From an uncultured Granulosicoccaceae bacterium (GTDB lineage Bacteria; Pseudomonadota; Gammaproteobacteria; Granulosicoccales; Granulosicoccaceae): DNA of 64,000 nucleotides. The notes under the pieces were generated by a model. That model ran no database searches, was not told the DNA's origin, and saw only the letters and a program-made list of their open reading frames with translations. Within the stretch, counting starts at the first letter, position 1, and every line of letters starts with the position of its first letter. A program made the translations under genes and the position numbers. The DNA lies in the NCBI GenBank assembly GCA_937957915.1, contig CALGNZ010000022.1, positions 33,501 through 97,500 on the forward strand, in the 5' to 3' direction. Positions 61,557 to 64,000 of the stretch are shown in pieces.

Positions 61557-63189
61557 TTCTTAATGAAGCAAAGCGCGCATCCAGGGATCGGATGGATTGC
61601 TTGAACGCCAGCAGTTCTGAATCAACCAGCGGATGTCCGCCGGGCAGTTTTACCTTCTGCGGGTCGTGGTGTTTACCATCAACCCTGAACTCGTAGTGCA
61701 GGTGTGGCCCTGTTGCCTGGCCTGTGCTGCCCACAAACCCGACGACATCGCCTTGCGATACACGGCTGCCTTTTTTCAAATTCTCGGGAAACTTATTCAG
61801 ATGGGCGTAGAGAGTCGTATAGCGCTTGCCGTGCTGAATCTCGACTGTATTTCCGTAGCCTCCCTTTACGCCGGCAAAAATCACCCGACCATCGCCCGCA
61901 GAGTGAACCGGTGTGCCAGTGGGTGCGCCATAGTCGACGCCTTTGTGGGCCCGAATAGTGTGGAGGATCGGATGCTTGCGCTTCAGGTTAAATTTCGACG
62001 TAATTCGCGCCTTGATCGGGTTTCTGAGAAATCGTTTTTGCAGGCTCTGGCCGGTCGGGTCGTAGTAACTGGCCTTGTCTCCAACCTTATGTCGATAGGC
62101 GCGGTGTGTGTCTGCTGATGATCGGTACTCGGCGGCCAGGATATTTCCATCCATTACCTTTTTACCGTCTTTATAAAATGCCTCGTATAACACCGCAAGT
62201 TGGTCACCGGCACGCACATCCCGTTTGAAATCGACACTCCATTGGAAGATGGAGTGCAAGTCCATGATCATCGATTCAGAAAGATTTGCGTTCGCACCAT
62301 CAAGATACAACGACGATTTCAGGTTAACTTCGGCCAGCTGAAGATTCTTGTCCAGTGGCTTGAGTTCAAGCTGTGCTGAGAATATGTTGTCTGGCTGTCG
62401 CTCAACGTGCAGTGTTTTCTCAAGATTGATGACACGCTTGATGTTTGTTAGTCGTCTGTTCGCGTCAAGGTTAACCTCAATTTCCTGCCCGGGGCGAATA
62501 TTAACCAGATACTTTTCTACTTCCGGCAAAGTGGTAATTGACGCTATTTCACTGTGGGTAAGCCCCTGCTTGGAAAGCAGGCCAGACAGGGTATCTCCCT
62601 TCACCACCTTCAATAAAATTTGCGATGGCTCGCGTGTGTAGTCGTTTGCCAGCTCGGCATCAGCAACAACCAACGGTGCCGGATTGTCGACAGCCTCATC
62701 TTCGAGCGCAACAGCAGGCATAGCATCATCAATAGACTCCACTTCAACCAGTGGTACCTCGCCCTGTGCCGGCATTTCGCCTTGTGTTGTATTGTTGTGA
62801 GAATTGAAGATGAAATTTGGCGTAACAGCAGCGACCTGTGTGTCCACAGCAACTTCGCTGGTAACGTCAGTGGTCGATTGCTTTGCGGCTTTCGGTTGAG
62901 GCTGCTGTTGAGTGCCTTCTACGTGACTGGTTGTATTACTCTCAGTCGAGTTATCTGACCAGAGACTATTAAAAATAAGGGTGCCGGTTATGACTACCAC
63001 GCCCAGCATCAACACTTTTCTGATCCGTCCGTTACCCTGCGACGATCCTGTGCCAGGCAACCGTGAGCGCGGCTCACTGCTGCCGTTCTTACCAGTCGTA
63101 TCAGTGGCTGAGTAATCAGTGTCAATAATCGTGGTGTTTTTATAGTCGACAAGAACCAGATTGTTCTGTCGCTTGTTGTTTTGTGCCAC
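61528..63189 (-). CDS. M23 family peptidoglycan endopeptidase (MepM-like)
   Basis: A periplasmic metallo-endopeptidase that cuts peptidoglycan crosslinks. A cytoplasmic tail, one TM (VLMLGVVVITGTLIFNSLW) and a Gln/Thr/Ala-rich linker are followed by an OapA/LysM-like domain (ILLKVVKGDTLSGLLSKQGLTHSEIASI), a Csd3-type inhibitory domain, and the M23 domain with HKGVDYGAPTGTPV (zinc His and Asp) and HLHYEFRVDG (HxH). All three zinc ligands are seen. Starts: TTG at 63207 or GTG at 63189; the GTG has AGAG upstream. In Pseudomonas the homologue faces tyrS, which is not present here. Confidence 0.94.
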   Translation of the reverse strand: MAQNNKRQNNLVLVDYKNTTIIDTDYSATDTTGKNGSSEPRSRLPGTGSSQGNGRIRKVLMLGVVVITGTLIFNSLWSDNSTESNTTSHVEGTQQQPQPKAAKQSTTDVTSEVAVDTQVAAVTPNFIFNSHNNTTQGEMPAQGEVPLVEVESIDDAMPAVALEDEAVDNPAPLVVADAELANDYTREPSQILLKVVKGDTLSGLLSKQGLTHSEIASITTLPEVEKYLVNIRPGQEIEVNLDANRRLTNIKRVINLEKTLHVERQPDNIFSAQLELKPLDKNLQLAEVNLKSSLYLDGANANLSESMIMDLHSIFQWSVDFKRDVRAGDQLAVLYEAFYKDGKKVMDGNILAAEYRSSADTHRAYRHKVGDKASYYDPTGQSLQKRFLRNPIKARITSKFNLKRKHPILHTIRAHKGVDYGAPTGTPVHSAGDGRVIFAGVKGGYGNTVEIQHGKRYTTLYAHLNKFPENLKKGSRVSQGDVVGFVGSTGQATGPHLHYEFRVDGKHHDPQKVKLPGGHPLVDSELLAFKQSIRSLDARFASLRSESDTLAMR

Positions 63190-64000
63190 GTAAATTTCTC
63201 TAAGCAATCCAGCCAGTTAGGATATGGATTTAAGGGAAATTCGTCAATTTGCAAAAGTACAATCACGTGAAGAGACATTCTATATAATTCAATAACTTGG
63301 ATGATTTTCTGCCGGGTTCACGCGGTGGAAAATCGTTGCATAACAGAAAGAATAGTTCGTGACTGAAGAATTGCAGTGGATATTGGCTCGACGTCGATAT
63401 TAAAAACCGGAGTAAGTGAGAAACGGGCAGGCGCCAGAAGCGTAAGGTTGAGCCAAATCAGAATCCCGTAAACACCGGGCACGTGATTGCAGTGGATATT
63501 GAGGGTGACTCAATCAGTCGCGACTACCAGAGACTGATGGGCAGTAGAGCTAGTGTTGTTGCTGCGGCTGCAACGATTTATGCTGAACGGATTTGGCTTA
63601 GAGTTGTTGGGCCACGAAAGTGTAATAGGCAGACCAAAATGGCGCAGATGTTTTTGGGTTTAAAGGGTCAGACGGATCGGCTGCTTAATGCTAAGAAGTG
63701 TCATGTCTTTTGGATGCATGCCATTACCGCATTAGCTGTACAACACTGAGCAGGCTATCTGCTGGCGCTTCTTTACTACTCTACTTGTAAATTTAGGTTC
63801 AATGGCAGCCGCCAAAGCCTCGGTTACAAGGCGAAGTGGCATCAAAGTTGTTAACGTCCTAATCATTCTTAAGAGAAGCGCTTACCGGAAACAGCAACTA
63901 CTGCTGCTAAATCCAGGAGGCGGGTTGTAGCTCTGGCACCGAAGTATCAGCATCCTTTCTTTATCTGATTATATCTCACGCTATCGCGGTCATTTGCGGT
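63190..64000. other. Right end of window, no gene supported
   Basis: About 810 bp upstream of the peptidase gene. It holds a 16-nt direct repeat, ATTGCAGTGGATATTG, at 63370-63385 and 63486-63501, 116 bp apart. A plus-strand frame at 63483-63749 (88 codons) has no ribosome site or family resemblance. No tRNA or rRNA sequence is visible and tyrS is absent. Confidence 0.4.

Noticed and set aside
63483..63749. An 88-codon frame near the right end
   Set aside because: No ribosome site, no recognisable domain; not supported as a gene.

Overview
The window looks like chromosomal DNA of a gammaproteobacterium. Several gene orders match those known from Pseudomonas: engB / cytochrome c4 / dsbA; yggS-proC-yggT divergent from pilT-pilU; gshB-tonB-algH(yqgE)-ruvX-pyrR-pyrB-pyrC' next to a pilI-pilJ-chpA-like cluster; and erpA / anmK / M23 peptidase. 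Many proteins are nevertheless diverged or carry extra low-complexity segments, so the organism is probably not a Pseudomonas. A marine lineage is a guess. I see no IS element, prophage, CRISPR array, tRNA or rRNA.

Layout. 0-7.2 kb: ribosome-assembly GTPase, cytochrome c4, DsbA, a coiled-coil membrane protein behind a BON-repeat/OmpA protein, and a composite secreted protein. 7.2-18.8 kb: a degenerate XdhC-like protein, an OmpA-like porin followed by a large calcium-binding surface protein with a C-terminal sorting signal, an OmpR-type two-component pair, a DUF3581 protein, a transporter-like membrane protein and a Tat-exported DUF882 protein. 19-20.4 kb: a ProQ/FinO-domain protein and a free-standing gyrase-type TOPRIM protein. 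20.5-32 kb: a PilY1-like adhesin, a Sco protein, small lipoproteins, a PDZ protein, a cold-shock protein, a secreted trypsin-like protease and a VWA lipoprotein. 32.3-39.5 kb: type II secretion genes gspC-D-E-F on the minus strand. 39.9-46.9 kb: a lysine-rich HU protein, the yggS-tal-proC-yggT operon and the pilT/pilU retraction ATPases. 47-53.3 kb: the pyrimidine/ruvX/algH/tonB/gshB cluster. 53.5-58.7 kb: a reduced chemosensory-like cluster. 59-63.2 kb: a small exported protein, erpA, anmK and an M23 peptidase. The last 0.8 kb has no gene I can support.

How the genes work together. Three themes recur: envelope and surface proteins with calcium-type aspartate repeats or OmpA domains; type IV pilus and type II secretion machinery (three secretion ATPases, a PilY1, a secretin with a very long tail); and proteins that keep a family fold but have lost catalytic or phosphotransfer residues (PyrC', the CheA-like and PilJ-like proteins, XdhC). 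The most unusual items are the CheW/MCP/CheA-like trio at 53.7-58.7 kb, which appears to lack working phosphotransfer and kinase motifs; the stand-alone TOPRIM protein beside a ProQ-domain protein; and two genes whose best start sites are AUU or AUC codons behind good Shine-Dalgarno sequences. All calls rest on reading the sequence; no database search was run.
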